DNA of 16,685 nucleotides from an uncultured Bacilli bacterium (GCA_934102055.1 CAKOSE010000023.1:1-16685); one strand, 5' to 3'; shown: positions 5,336 to 12,541, counted from the stretch's first letter. Program-made: numbers and translations. Notes: generated from the sequence alone by a model not told the origin.

Positions 5336-5413
5336 GACCCGTGCTGGAACACGAGTCAAGGTATGCAAAATTAATTTTCAATCGAGTCAAGAAAGGAAAC
5401 CTTTTTTGCATAC
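5336..5413 (+). repeat. Direct and inverted repeats upstream of integrase
   Basis: The 131-bp gap before integrase holds several nested elements. GACCCGTG/CACGAGTC (5336-5343 with 5350-5357) forms a stem with one mismatch. CGAGTCAAG occurs twice, at 5352-5360 and 5383-5391, 31 bp apart. GTATGCAAAA (5361-5370) and TTTTGCATAC (5404-5413) are a perfect 10-bp inverted repeat. Inside it AAAGG-AAA-CCTTT (5392-5404) with a T run looks like a small terminator. It could end the membrane-gene transcript, control integrase, or bind an excision factor. Confidence 0.6.
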
Positions 5414-5462
5414 TCTAATTGTACTAAATAATTTAAAAAAAGTAAAGATTGGAGTGAGAAAT

Positions 5463-6560
5463 ATGGCAATTTACAAAAGTAAAAAACCTACAAAAGATGG
5501 AAGGCAATATTTTTTCAGAATAAAATACAAAGATATATTCGGAGAATATCATGACTACTCTTCTCAGAAATTTAAAACAAAGAAGGAAGCTGAAACAGAA
5601 GAAGCAATATATAGAATAAAGGTTGTTAATAACAAAACTAATACTACTAATATAACATTTAAACAAGCATTTAATGAATATATTCAACAAAAATCAAAAC
5701 AAGTAAAAAAACAAACAGTTTTAAAAGAAATAAATATGTATAAATATTTTAAACCAATTGAAAATAAAAAAATCAATGATATTGATCTTGTTTTATATAA
5801 AAAATTACATTCAAATTTAGAATCTCTAAAATATTCAGTTGAATTTAAGAACAAAATATTAGGAATGTTTAAAAGAGTTATAACATACTCGAGCAAATAT
5901 TATAATACAAGCAATTTTATTTTAAAATATGTTGAAAATTTTAAAAACGTAAATAACTTTAAAAAAGAGATGGATTTCTTTACCTATGAAGAATTCAACA
6001 AATTTATTGATGTTGTTGATGATCAAGAATATAAAACATTTTTTCTTATGTTATACTATTTAGGGTTAAGACAAGGAGAGTGTTGCGCACTAACTTGGAA
6101 TGATATAGACTTTAAGAACAATACATTAAACATAAATAAAACATTAACAACAAAAATAAAGGGCGAAAAATGGACTATATCGGTACCAAAAACAAAAAAT
6201 AGTATAAGGGTACTGCCGATAACAAATTTAGTCTTAAACAACTTAAAAATAATGTGCGATGATGTTAAACAGTATAAAGATTATTCTAAAGATTGGTTTG
6301 TATTTGGTAAAACAAGACCTTTTGCAGAAACTTCAATTCAAAAGAGAAAAAATAATTATTGTAAGCTCGCAGAAGTTAAACAAATAAGAATACATGATTT
6401 TAGGCATAGTTGTGCCAGTCTCTTAATAAATCAAGGTGCGTCTATTGCTTTAGTTTCAAAATACTTGGGTCATGGCAATATAAGCATAACACTTAATACT
6501 TATACTCACATGTATAAGAGTGAGTTAGAAAACATGACAAAAATATTAAATAATTTATAA
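5463..6560 (+). CDS. int: Tyrosine-recombinase integrase
   Basis: A 365-residue phage-type integrase that would insert and excise the element at the neighbouring tRNA-Lys. I chose ATG 5463 because GGAGTGAG stands just before it; the frame is open from 5406 but only with a TTG and no ribosome site. An N-terminal arm-binding-like domain (residues about 1-55, YFFRIKYKDIFGEYHDYSSQKF) is followed by a SAM-like core-binding domain (about 63-160). The catalytic domain has R203 (LGLRQGE), a beta-hairpin lysine (K243 or K245), H311-x-x-R314 (IHDFRHS), H337 (LGHGNI) and nucleophile Y347 (NTYTHM). All key residues are present, so it should be active. It ends 75 bp from the tRNA. Confidence 0.93.
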   Translation: MAIYKSKKPTKDGRQYFFRIKYKDIFGEYHDYSSQKFKTKKEAETEEAIYRIKVVNNKTNTTNITFKQAFNEYIQQKSKQVKKQTVLKEINMYKYFKPIENKKINDIDLVLYKKLHSNLESLKYSVEFKNKILGMFKRVITYSSKYYNTSNFILKYVENFKNVNNFKKEMDFFTYEEFNKFIDVVDDQEYKTFFLMLYYLGLRQGECCALTWNDIDFKNNTLNINKTLTTKIKGEKWTISVPKTKNSIRVLPITNLVLNNLKIMCDDVKQYKDYSKDWFVFGKTRPFAETSIQKRKNNYCKLAEVKQIRIHDFRHSCASLLINQGASIALVSKYLGHGNISITLNTYTHMYKSELENMTKILNNL

Positions 6561-6561
6561 A

Positions 6562-6582
6562 AGTGTGTTTGATAGTGTGTTT
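6562..6582 (+). repeat. Direct repeat AGTGTGTTT x2, candidate integrase arm sites
   Basis: AGTGTGTTT at 6562-6570 and again at 6574-6582, with a 12-bp period, just after the integrase stop and before the tRNA. Short direct repeats in this spot are typical of arm-type integrase binding sites of tRNA-targeting elements. The period is close to one helical turn. Binding is inferred. Confidence 0.5.
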
Positions 6583-6604
6583 TAAAACATTTAAGCATAA
6601 TAAA

Positions 6605-6623
6605 ACCCTTGATAAACAAGGGT
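6605..6623 (-). terminator. Intrinsic terminator for tRNA-Lys (possibly bidirectional)
   Basis: ACCCTTG and CAAGGGT (6605-6611, 6617-6623) form a perfect 7-bp stem with a five-base loop. On the minus strand it is followed by TTTTATTAT, so it would end the tRNA transcript 13 nt after the CCA. It lies on the prophage side of the likely crossover and so probably came with the element. Confidence 0.6.
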
Positions 6624-6635
6624 AATAATCAATAT

Positions 6636-6665
6636 TGGTGATCCCTCAGGGGCTCGAACCCTGGA
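6636..6665. other. Likely prophage attachment site within tRNA-Lys 3' end
   Basis: The integrase, arm-like repeats and tRNA 3' end lie in the order typical of tRNA-targeted elements, so one attachment core should lie within the 3' part of the tRNA (T arm to CCA). The exact core length cannot be set because the second copy is outside the window. Extent is approximate. Confidence 0.5.
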
Positions 6666-6711
6666 CCCACAGATTAAGAGTCTGTTGCTCTACCAACTGA
6701 GCTAAGGAACC
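6636..6711 (-). tRNA. tRNA-Lys (anticodon CTT), CCA encoded
   Basis: A 76-nt cloverleaf on the minus strand. The acceptor pairs GGTTCCT with AGGGATC, followed by discriminator A and an encoded CCA at 6638-6636. The D arm contains AGCTCAGTTGGTAGAGC. The anticodon stem ACAGA/TCTGT holds the loop CTCTTAA, anticodon CTT, reading AAG lysine codons. The T arm has GGTTCGAGCCC. A TATAAT-like -10 lies about 10-20 bp upstream on the minus strand (around 6724-6729). The gene is intact although the integrase lies directly against its 3' end, as expected when the element restores the 3' part of its target. Confidence 0.95.
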
Positions 6712-6738
6712 ATGACAATATTAATTATAACACATTTT

Positions 6739-6876
6739 TTAAAAAAAGAAAGACATATTGTTGTTTTTTTTTGTTTTTCTATACTTTTTCATACTTTTAT
6801 AAAGAAAAGAGATTAACAAATCAATACCTAGAATGGTATATTCAAAATTATTAGTCTTTTTTCTTTTGATTTTCAT
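6739..6876 (-). CDS. Possible 45-residue basic protein between aspS and tRNA-Lys
   Basis: A short frame from ATG 6876-6874 to TAA 6741-6739, with GAGGAGGG about 10 nt upstream and promoter-like hexamers further back (TTGAGA, then TAATAT/TATAAT near 6903-6912). The product starts MKIKRKKTNN, has one short hydrophobic patch (TILGIDLLISFLY) and a Lys/Asn-rich end with FFF. Composition is what AT-rich spacer DNA gives by chance, so the ribosome site is the main support. The function is unknown. Confidence 0.35.
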   Translation of the reverse strand: MKIKRKKTNNFEYTILGIDLLISFLYKSMKKYRKTKKNNNMSFFF

Positions 6877-6949
6877 CTTAACTAGCCCTCCTCAAGAAAT
6901 ACATTATATTATTAATATTTAGTTTTTTCTCAAATTGGTGCTAAAGTGT

Positions 6950-6981
6950 AAAAAAAGGAGGATTTTGCAGAAAAATTCCTC
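6950..6981 (-). terminator. Intrinsic terminator after aspS
   Basis: On the minus strand GAGGAATTTT and AAAATCCTC pair (one bulged A) around a short loop, followed by C and seven T. It starts 3 nt after the aspS stop. Confidence 0.8.
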
Positions 6982-6983
6982 TA

Positions 6984-8714
6984 TTAGTCGTTGAGTTTTA
7001 TTCCTAAATCATTTAGTTGAGCATCAAAAACACCATTTGGGGCATCACTCATAAGACAACTACCACTTGTGGTTTTTGGAAAGGCTATAACATCTCTTAT
7101 ATTATCTGTTCCACTCAGAATCATTATAAGTCTTTCTATACCGTATGCCAAACCACCGTGAGGGGGAGTTCCATATTTAAGAGCATCTACAAAGAATCCA
7201 AATTTGTCTCTAATATCTTCTTGAGATAGTTCTAGTGCTTTAAACATTTTTTCTTGGACTTCTTCATCGTGAATACGAATTGAACCTCCTCCGACTTCGT
7301 ATCCATTTATTACCATATCATATGCTTTTGAATAACAATTTGCCTTGTCTGTCAAAAGTTTTTCTACATCATTATCTTTAGGCATAGTAAAGGGATGATG
7401 GCAAGAAACGTATCTTTTTTCTTCTTCGCTATATTCGAAAGATGGGAAATCTACTACCCAAAGGAAAGCATAATCATTGTTAGAATAAAGTTCTAAGTCT
7501 TTACCTAATTTACATCTTAAGGCTCCAAGAGCTTGTTTTACTTTGTTGTATTCACCACATCCAAATAATACTAAATCGTCATTTGCTAGGTTAAGAGTGC
7601 TTAGTAAATTATCTTTTTCTTCTTTTGAGAGTACTTTGGCAATACTACCAGTAATTTCTTCTCCTATTTTCAAATAAGCTAGACCTCCAAGGCCATATTT
7701 TTTGACGAAATCAGATAGATTATCTAAAGATTTTCTGGAGTACTTTGGGGCGTTTCCTTTTATTACCAAACAGTTAACTTCTTCTGAATTTTTGAAAAGT
7801 TCAAAATTTGAATCTTTAAATAGATTAGTAACATCATTAATTTTCATATCAAATCTAAGATCGGGTTTGTCTGAACCATAGTTTTTGATGGCATCATCAT
7901 ATTTCATTCTCATAAGAGGAGTTTTTACTTCTATACCCTTTACTTTTTTAAAAACGTAAGAGATAAGTTCTTCGTTAATGGTCATTATGTCGTCTTCGTT
8001 TACAAAACTAAGTTCCATATCAAGCTGAGTAAATTCTGGTTGTCTATCTGCTCTTAGATCTTCATCTCTAAAACATTTTGCAATTTGGTAATATCTTTCT
8101 ATACCTCCGACCATTAGAAGCTGTTTAAATAGTTGTGGTGACTGAGGAAGTGCATAGAATTTACCTTTATTAAGCCTAGATGGCACTAGGAAATCTCTGG
8201 CACCTTCTGGAGTGGATTTGCATAATACAGGGGTTTCAACTTCGATAAATCCTAGCGATGATAAGTATTCTCTACAAGCACTTATTACATTATTTCTTAA
8301 GATAAGTTTATCTTTTATTTCATTTCTTCTTATATCTAAGTAACGATATTTAAGTCTTGTTTCTTCAAGAGCAGTAGTCATGTCATCGATGGTAAATGGA
8401 AGATCAATACTTTTGTTTAAAATGATAAGTTTCTCTACTTCAATTTCTATATCTCCAGTTGGAATGTTCTTGTTTTTACTTTCTCTTTCCATAACTTTTC
8501 CATAGACTTCGATAACGTATTCGCTTTTTAAAGATTCAGCATCGTTATAAAAATCACATTCTGGTCTTACAACAAGCTGAATTATACCACTTCTATCACG
8601 AAGATCGATAAAAATAAGACCTCCTAGGTTTCTTTTCTTTTGTACCCATCCAAATAAATGAACATTTTCGTTAACATTAGTAATTCTAAGATCATTATTA
8701 AATATTTTTTTCAT
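6984..8714 (-). CDS. aspS: Aspartyl-tRNA synthetase
   Basis: A 576-residue class IIb synthetase that loads aspartate onto tRNA-Asp. The N-terminal OB-fold anticodon domain (about 1-105) starts with HLFGWVQKKRNLGGLIFIDLRDRSG. The class II core follows, with the flipping-loop region TPEGARDFLVPSR, QSPQLFKQLLM, motif 2 FRDEDLRADRQPEFTQLDME, and motif 3 GGLAYGIERLIMIL near the end. The bacterial-type GAD insertion domain (about 280-400) is present, so this is the long bacterial form of usual length. ATG 8714 follows GGGAGGT. Expression is set by the T-box leader upstream. Whether it also charges tRNA-Asn cannot be told here. It appears to be a single-gene unit, ended by its own terminator. Confidence 0.97.
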   Translation of the reverse strand: MKKIFNNDLRITNVNENVHLFGWVQKKRNLGGLIFIDLRDRSGIIQLVVRPECDFYNDAESLKSEYVIEVYGKVMERESKNKNIPTGDIEIEVEKLIILNKSIDLPFTIDDMTTALEETRLKYRYLDIRRNEIKDKLILRNNVISACREYLSSLGFIEVETPVLCKSTPEGARDFLVPSRLNKGKFYALPQSPQLFKQLLMVGGIERYYQIAKCFRDEDLRADRQPEFTQLDMELSFVNEDDIMTINEELISYVFKKVKGIEVKTPLMRMKYDDAIKNYGSDKPDLRFDMKINDVTNLFKDSNFELFKNSEEVNCLVIKGNAPKYSRKSLDNLSDFVKKYGLGGLAYLKIGEEITGSIAKVLSKEEKDNLLSTLNLANDDLVLFGCGEYNKVKQALGALRCKLGKDLELYSNNDYAFLWVVDFPSFEYSEEEKRYVSCHHPFTMPKDNDVEKLLTDKANCYSKAYDMVINGYEVGGGSIRIHDEEVQEKMFKALELSQEDIRDKFGFFVDALKYGTPPHGGLAYGIERLIMILSGTDNIRDVIAFPKTTSGSCLMSDAPNGVFDAQLNDLGIKLND

Positions 8715-8961
8715 AAATACCTCCCAAAATAAAAACAGTTATCATCCAAAAAGGGACGAATAACTGTTAATCCGCGGTACCACCCTAGTTATTATATTAT
8801 ATTATATAATCACTCTATATCTATAACGGCATAAAACCGACTTGTTCTACTTAATTCTTCAAGCACTCCTGGTGTCTTTCGTATTAAATTATATATTAGT
8901 TTTCACCTTTTACTAACTCTCTGGAATAGAATTTAATACTACTTTTCCAATCAACGTTTAT
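8715..8961 (-). promoter_or_regulatory. T-box riboswitch leader of aspS (specifier GAC)
   Basis: The minus-strand leader has all main T-box parts. Stem I is closed by GTATTAAATT (8939-8930) pairing with AATTTAATAC (8890-8881); AGAGAG lies at 8922-8917. The specifier loop holds GAC (Asp) at 8876-8874. The conserved AGGGTGGTACCGCGG is at 8786-8772, and the terminator hairpin lies just downstream. Uncharged tRNA-Asp binding at GAC and at the T-box would form the antiterminator and let aspS be transcribed when charged tRNA-Asp is low. Confidence 0.93.
8729..8768 (-). terminator. Regulated terminator of the T-box leader
   Basis: AACAGTTAT (8768-8760) pairs with ATAACTGTT (8742-8734), followed by a T run at 8735-8731. 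It competes with the antiterminator formed by the T-box sequence 4 nt upstream. Confidence 0.85.
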
Positions 8962-8967
8962 ACAAGT

Positions 8968-8996
8968 ATTATATATAATAATTAGTGTCTTGTCAA
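8968..8996 (-). promoter_or_regulatory. aspS promoter, full consensus
   Basis: TTGACA at 8996-8991, 17 nt, TATAAT at 8973-8968: both hexamers perfect. Start near 8961, giving a leader of about 245 nt. Strong constitutive initiation fits control by attenuation at the T-box. Confidence 0.88.
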
Positions 8997-9005
8997 TAAA
9001 TTTAC

Positions 9006-9629
9006 TTAATCATTTTTTATTACGTATATACTGCCTTTGTTATAAAATGCGAAGAATATATCTTCGAAGTTTTCTCCAACAGATTTTTTTAGAAAGTCCT
9101 CGTCTTTGTCTAATAATTTTAGCTTGTCATATAGAACTTTTCCTCTTGTGATAACGGGTATAAAATTTGTATCATCTAAGGTGTTGTCTTCGTATATAAG
9201 AAGTTTACCGTCTTTATTTATTATAGCACATTTCACTTTTGAGATATCAAAAATATTAATCTCTATAAGGTTATTAAAAAGTTCATAGAAAGATGAGTTG
9301 CAAGCTATGATACCTCTTATGTTGAGTTTTCCGTTTTTTATGATAATGTGATCTTTTTCTTTGAAAATATCTCTTATATCTTTGTTTTTGAATAATATGA
9401 AGTAAAATGTAAATAAACATAAGCAAAGCAAAATTATGCAATAAATTGTTCTTAAAATGCTTATGTTTGTTACTAGGATGCTTATAGATATGATGAAGCA
9501 AATGATTATTAAAATGCTAAATGACAAGGTATCAAGGTACATTACTTTTTTCTTACCAATTAGTTTACAAATGATAAGAAGAAATGAAAAAAGAAATAGA
9601 ATCCTCATTAAAATAGTAAAATATTCCAT
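9006..9629 (-). CDS. DUF421/YetF-type membrane protein
   Basis: A 207-residue membrane protein. About three hydrophobic spans fill residues 1-88 (LMRILFLFSFLLIICKLIG, FSILIIICFIISISILV, LRTIYCIILLCLCLFTFYFIL). A cytoplasmic domain follows with the DUF421 order: IIIKNGKLN, then S..ELFNNLIEINIFDISKVKCAIINKDGKLLIYED. The family is broad in Bacillota (YetF, YdfR and similar), linked in some cases to spore or envelope traits, but with no settled biochemical role. It is slightly shorter than usual and the N-terminal GK(R/K) motif is kept as KLIGKKK. Start ATG 9629 follows GGTGAT, 45 bp after the aminopeptidase gene; a terminator lies between, so only readthrough would link them. Confidence 0.75.
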   Translation of the reverse strand: MEYFTILMRILFLFSFLLIICKLIGKKKVMYLDTLSFSILIIICFIISISILVTNISILRTIYCIILLCLCLFTFYFILFKNKDIRDIFKEKDHIIIKNGKLNIRGIIACNSSFYELFNNLIEINIFDISKVKCAIINKDGKLLIYEDNTLDDTNFIPVITRGKVLYDKLKLLDKDEDFLKKSVGENFEDIFFAFYNKGSIYVIKND

Positions 9630-9652
9630 ATGATCACCATTTTTATTATGAA

Positions 9653-9676
9653 CAAAAAAAGAGATTTTACTCTCTT
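9653..9676 (-). terminator. Intrinsic terminator after the M29 aminopeptidase gene
   Basis: AAGAGA and TCTCTT (9676-9671 with 9664-9659) form a 6-bp stem overlapping the stop codon, followed on the minus strand by seven T. The short AT-rich stem suggests partial termination, allowing some readthrough into the DUF421 gene. Confidence 0.65.
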
Positions 9677-10775
9677 ACTTATTAAGGTGTTTTAGTTCAT
9701 CTACTACGAATACACCGTTTTCTCTGATTAATTTATCGTCAAAATAAATGTTTCCTCCGCCAAAGTCTTCTCTTTGGATTAGAACCATGTCCCAATGAAT
9801 AGAACTACTGTTACCATTATAAGCATCATTATAACATGCACCTGGAGTGAAATGGATACTACCTATTATCTTTTCGTCAAATAGAATGTCACCCATAGGA
9901 TATTTAATCATAGGGTTTGTTCCTATAGAAAATTCTCCAACATATCTTGCTCCTTCGTCTGTATTGAAGATTTCATTTAAGGCTTTATCGTCTTCATCAC
10001 AGGTTGCATTAATAATTTTACCATCTTTAAAAGTTAGGGTTACTCCATGAAAGACATTTCCTCTGTAAGGACTTGGTGTATTGTATTTAATGACACCATT
10101 TATACTATCTTTAACTGGGGCGGTATAACATTCTCCGTCTGGGATGTTAGCTTCTCCAGTACATGGAATAGCAGGAATTCCTTTTATAGAAAAAGTAATA
10201 TCTGTACCATTTCCTGTAAGTCTTACTTTATCGGTTTTTTCCATTAGTTCTTTTAAAGGTTGCAAGTCTTTGCTCATGGCTTCATAGTCATAACACATGG
10301 CATCGAAAGAGAAATTAGCAAACTCATCATAAGCCATTTTAGCTTTTTGAGCATCTACTTTTGATGGGTAGTTTAAAAGGACCCATTTTTTTTCGTTTAC
10401 TCTGATATCTCTATATTTTTTTAAGGCTTCTCCTATACTTTTAGTAATTTCATCTGGAACAATACTATCCATGTAATCTCCTTGATTACAATAAATTCTT
10501 ATGAAACTATCGAATTTGGTAACTTCGACTTCTTCTAATTCTTTAAGAAGGGAAAGTTTACTGGGAGTTGTTCCTTTGTTAATTAAAGCTTTTAACATTG
10601 GATCGAAAAAACTAACTTCAACATTTGCTCCTTTTTTATTAATTAACCTAACAAGTTCTTTTACAAGTGGCATAGGTTCCATAGTTTCACAAGTTATTCT
10701 TACATTTTCATTTCTATTTACCTTTATAGAATGATTAATAATTGTACTAGCAAGTACTTCAATCTTATCTTTCAT
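9675..10775 (-). CDS. M29-family aminopeptidase (AmpS/PepS-like)
   Basis: A 366-residue cytoplasmic metallo-aminopeptidase of family M29, which trims N-terminal residues from peptides with a two-metal centre. I chose ATG 10775 (GAGGTGA just upstream) over the TTG one codon earlier. The family metal ligands are visible: E215 in IPDGECYTAP, E281 in YVGEFSIGTN, H308 and Y315 in HFTPGACY, and H327-x-D329 in SIHWDMVLI. The N-terminal half (NENVRITC, PLVKELVRLINKKGANVEVSFFD) matches the family's substrate-side domain. Length is in the normal range for the shorter PepS type. It is divergent from the 72-residue gene and upstream of the DUF421 gene. Substrate preference is not readable. Confidence 0.93.
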   Translation of the reverse strand: MKDKIEVLASTIINHSIKVNRNENVRITCETMEPMPLVKELVRLINKKGANVEVSFFDPMLKALINKGTTPSKLSLLKELEEVEVTKFDSFIRIYCNQGDYMDSIVPDEITKSIGEALKKYRDIRVNEKKWVLLNYPSKVDAQKAKMAYDEFANFSFDAMCYDYEAMSKDLQPLKELMEKTDKVRLTGNGTDITFSIKGIPAIPCTGEANIPDGECYTAPVKDSINGVIKYNTPSPYRGNVFHGVTLTFKDGKIINATCDEDDKALNEIFNTDEGARYVGEFSIGTNPMIKYPMGDILFDEKIIGSIHFTPGACYNDAYNGNSSSIHWDMVLIQREDFGGGNIYFDDKLIRENGVFVVDELKHLNK

Positions 10776-10827
10776 CAAATCACCTCATTATCTATTTTGC
10801 ATAACATATAACAGAAAGGAGTTATAT

Positions 10828-11046
10828 ATGTATTACAATAATATTATACCAAACCCAAGAGGAAATATGCATGGTCCTTATATAAGAAACAATTATCAAA
10901 GAATTCCTCAAAATAACAGATATGTGGGTGGAGGATTTCTCTTACCATTTGCTCTAGGTTTTGTATCTTCTCCTCTAATATTCGGAGCAACTAGACCAAG
11001 ACCACCATATGTTCAAGGTCCATATCCATATTATCCATACTATTAA
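10828..11046 (+). CDS. Small Tyr/Pro/Asn-rich protein with glycine-hydrophobic core
   Basis: A 72-residue protein with ATG 10828 after a clear AAAGGAG site. It starts MYYNNIIPNPRG, has a central hydrophobic stretch (GGGFLLPFALGFVSSPLIFGA, about residues 35-55) and ends in a Pro/Tyr repeat (RPRPPYVQGPYPYYPYY). This make-up recalls small Tyr-rich envelope or spore-coat proteins of Bacilli, and the core could insert in a membrane, but no family is certain and sporulation is not shown. It stands alone, divergent from the aminopeptidase gene and convergent with the 400-residue gene, with its own terminator. Confidence 0.7.
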   Translation: MYYNNIIPNPRGNMHGPYIRNNYQRIPQNNRYVGGGFLLPFALGFVSSPLIFGATRPRPPYVQGPYPYYPYY

Positions 11047-11075
11047 AGATTTATTTAAAAAGTAAATCTTTTACT
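11045..11075 (+). terminator. Intrinsic terminator after the Tyr/Pro-rich gene
   Basis: AAAGATTTA and TAAATCTTT (11045-11053, 11063-11071) form a perfect 9-bp stem with a T-rich tail. It overlaps the last codons of the convergent 400-residue gene. Confidence 0.65.
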
Positions 11076-12253
11076 TTGTCATGTGAAAGAATAGTATTAT
11101 ACTGGGATACTTTAGATTTTAGAAGTAAGGTTTTATACAAAACTTCATTATAAATTTTAACATTGTCTCTAAAGATGTTAGATATATTAGCTTTTATCTC
11201 TTCAGTTAGTTTTTTAAGCTCCTTATCAACAACTGAGTTAAACTTATCACTATCACGGGAAACATTAAATTCTTTTTTATAGAAAGCGAACTTTTTATCA
11301 AAAACGAGTTTCATTTCGTAAATGTGTGTTACTAAATCGTTAAATTCACTAAGTTTATCTTTGGCGGTATCTTTATCTAAAGTGATAACTTTGTTCATTT
11401 CATCAAAAATATTTTTTGTTTTTACACAAATAGTGTTGTTGAAGCTTAATAAATAGTCTCTTACGGGATGTAGATTATCACTATTTGTTCTTTTGATACC
11501 TAGTTCATCGTAAAGTTTTTTTTCTAGATTGTTAAATGTGTTATTGATTAGTTTTTCGCTTAGTGATGTGTATTTATCAATGTTGATGTATTCCATATCT
11601 TTAAGATATGTATAAGCAGTATTTTCTATTAAGGAACAGTTCTTCTTATCTAGTATCTCTTTTTGTTCGTATGATTCATTAAGTATTGTATCGATGAAAT
11701 CTTTATAGCAACTAAGTAATAAATCACGTTTGCTATGGATATTTTTTACAAATTCTTCTTTAAAAATTATGTTATATCTATCTATAATAGATAGTGCTTT
11801 ATCTTTGGAGAAGAACAAACATTTAGAGTAAAGTTCGCTTTTATATATGTCAGTATTGGCGTTGACAAGGGTTTCTACCTTAGAGTTTAGATCCATGTTT
11901 TTAATAACTTCATTTTTAAAGTTGTTGTATAGGCCATTAAGACCATTTATATCAACGTATCTGCTTGAAATGCTAACTTTAATAATCTCATCAAAACTCT
12001 TGCATGAATCATTAAAAACTCCATTAATATACTGTTTCATGTTTTCAAAAATGATAAAAATATTTCTTTCAAATACACTTTTTGTAGTACTATAAAGTTG
12101 TTTACCACTAGATGTTTCGTTAACTAGTTCACTATACATAAGCTCAATCATTTGTTTAAAATAAAATAAGGTCTGCTTATCTTTTTCATTAAAAGAATCT
12201 GTACATTTTTTTCTAATATCCATAAGATATTTTTTAACCTCTTGCCATGACAT
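11051..12253 (-). CDS. Unknown 400-residue helical protein
   Basis: I do not recognise this protein. It is predicted almost wholly alpha-helical, rich in Lys, Asn, Asp and Ile, with no glycine-rich loops, no nucleotide-binding or metal motifs, no signal peptide and no membrane span, so it is likely cytoplasmic. Long amphipathic stretches (for example DKDTAKDKLSEFNDLVTHIY and the last 70 residues) could form coiled coils. ATG 12253 follows GGAGGAATACT; a TATAAT sits about 35 bp upstream. Start, ribosome site and full length support a real gene. It stands alone between a convergent small gene and a gene-free stretch. A scaffold or division/envelope role is possible, but nothing in the sequence shows it. 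Confidence 0.8.
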   Translation of the reverse strand: MSWQEVKKYLMDIRKKCTDSFNEKDKQTLFYFKQMIELMYSELVNETSSGKQLYSTTKSVFERNIFIIFENMKQYINGVFNDSCKSFDEIIKVSISSRYVDINGLNGLYNNFKNEVIKNMDLNSKVETLVNANTDIYKSELYSKCLFFSKDKALSIIDRYNIIFKEEFVKNIHSKRDLLLSCYKDFIDTILNESYEQKEILDKKNCSLIENTAYTYLKDMEYINIDKYTSLSEKLINNTFNNLEKKLYDELGIKRTNSDNLHPVRDYLLSFNNTICVKTKNIFDEMNKVITLDKDTAKDKLSEFNDLVTHIYEMKLVFDKKFAFYKKEFNVSRDSDKFNSVVDKELKKLTEEIKANISNIFRDNVKIYNEVLYKTLLLKSKVSQYNTILSHDKVKDLLFK

Positions 12254-12423
12254 AGTATTCCTCCTTATTCTATTTACAATTATATTTTAACCTTTTTTTT
12301 AAGAAATTACTAGTATTATAGAGAAATATTATTAAAAATATTTTATTTAAATGAACATAATTATTAGAGAATCTTTGTACTTTTACTATTTTTATCTTTT
12401 CTAAGAATATTTTAAAAAGAAAA

Positions 12424-12455
12424 AGTATATAGAACTTTAGTGTTTTCTATATACT
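12424..12455. repeat. Perfect 11-bp inverted repeat in gene-free stretch
   Basis: AGTATATAGAA (12424-12434) and TTCTATATACT (12445-12455) around a 10-nt loop. No clear T run follows, so it is not a standard terminator. It is one of three hairpin-forming elements in the 420-bp gap (12254-12673) between the 400-residue gene and the sortase; the gap holds no gene I can support. Confidence 0.6.
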
Positions 12456-12477
12456 AAATCGAAATAAATAAATCAAG

Positions 12478-12541
12478 TTTTATAAATTGTAATTTACAAA
12501 AATACTAAATTATGCACTTTTATAAATGATAGTTTATAAAA
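12478..12541. repeat. Two related palindromes, 40 bp apart
   Basis: Copy 1 (12478-12501) pairs TTTTATAAATT with AATTTACAAAA, with one mismatch. Copy 2 (12518-12541) pairs TTTTATAAA with TTTATAAAA perfectly. The copies start exactly 40 bp apart and share about 20 of their first 27 bases. They may be a protein-binding pair upstream of the sortase or simply AT-rich spacer. Confidence 0.5.

Noticed and set aside
5336..5357. Simple terminator after the 170-residue gene
   Set aside because: The stem has a mismatch and is followed by AAGG, not a T run, so it is described as part of the repeat cluster.
5406..5462. Longer integrase start (TTG 5406)
   Set aside because: It has no ribosome site and lies inside an inverted repeat; ATG 5463 has GGAGTGAG just before it.
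9283..9501. Lys/His-rich minus-strand frame inside the DUF421 gene
   Set aside because: Alternative frame of a convincing membrane protein, with no ribosome site.
12353..12412. Short plus-strand ATG frame in the gap before the sortase
   Set aside because: About 17 codons, no ribosome site, AT-rich chance frame.
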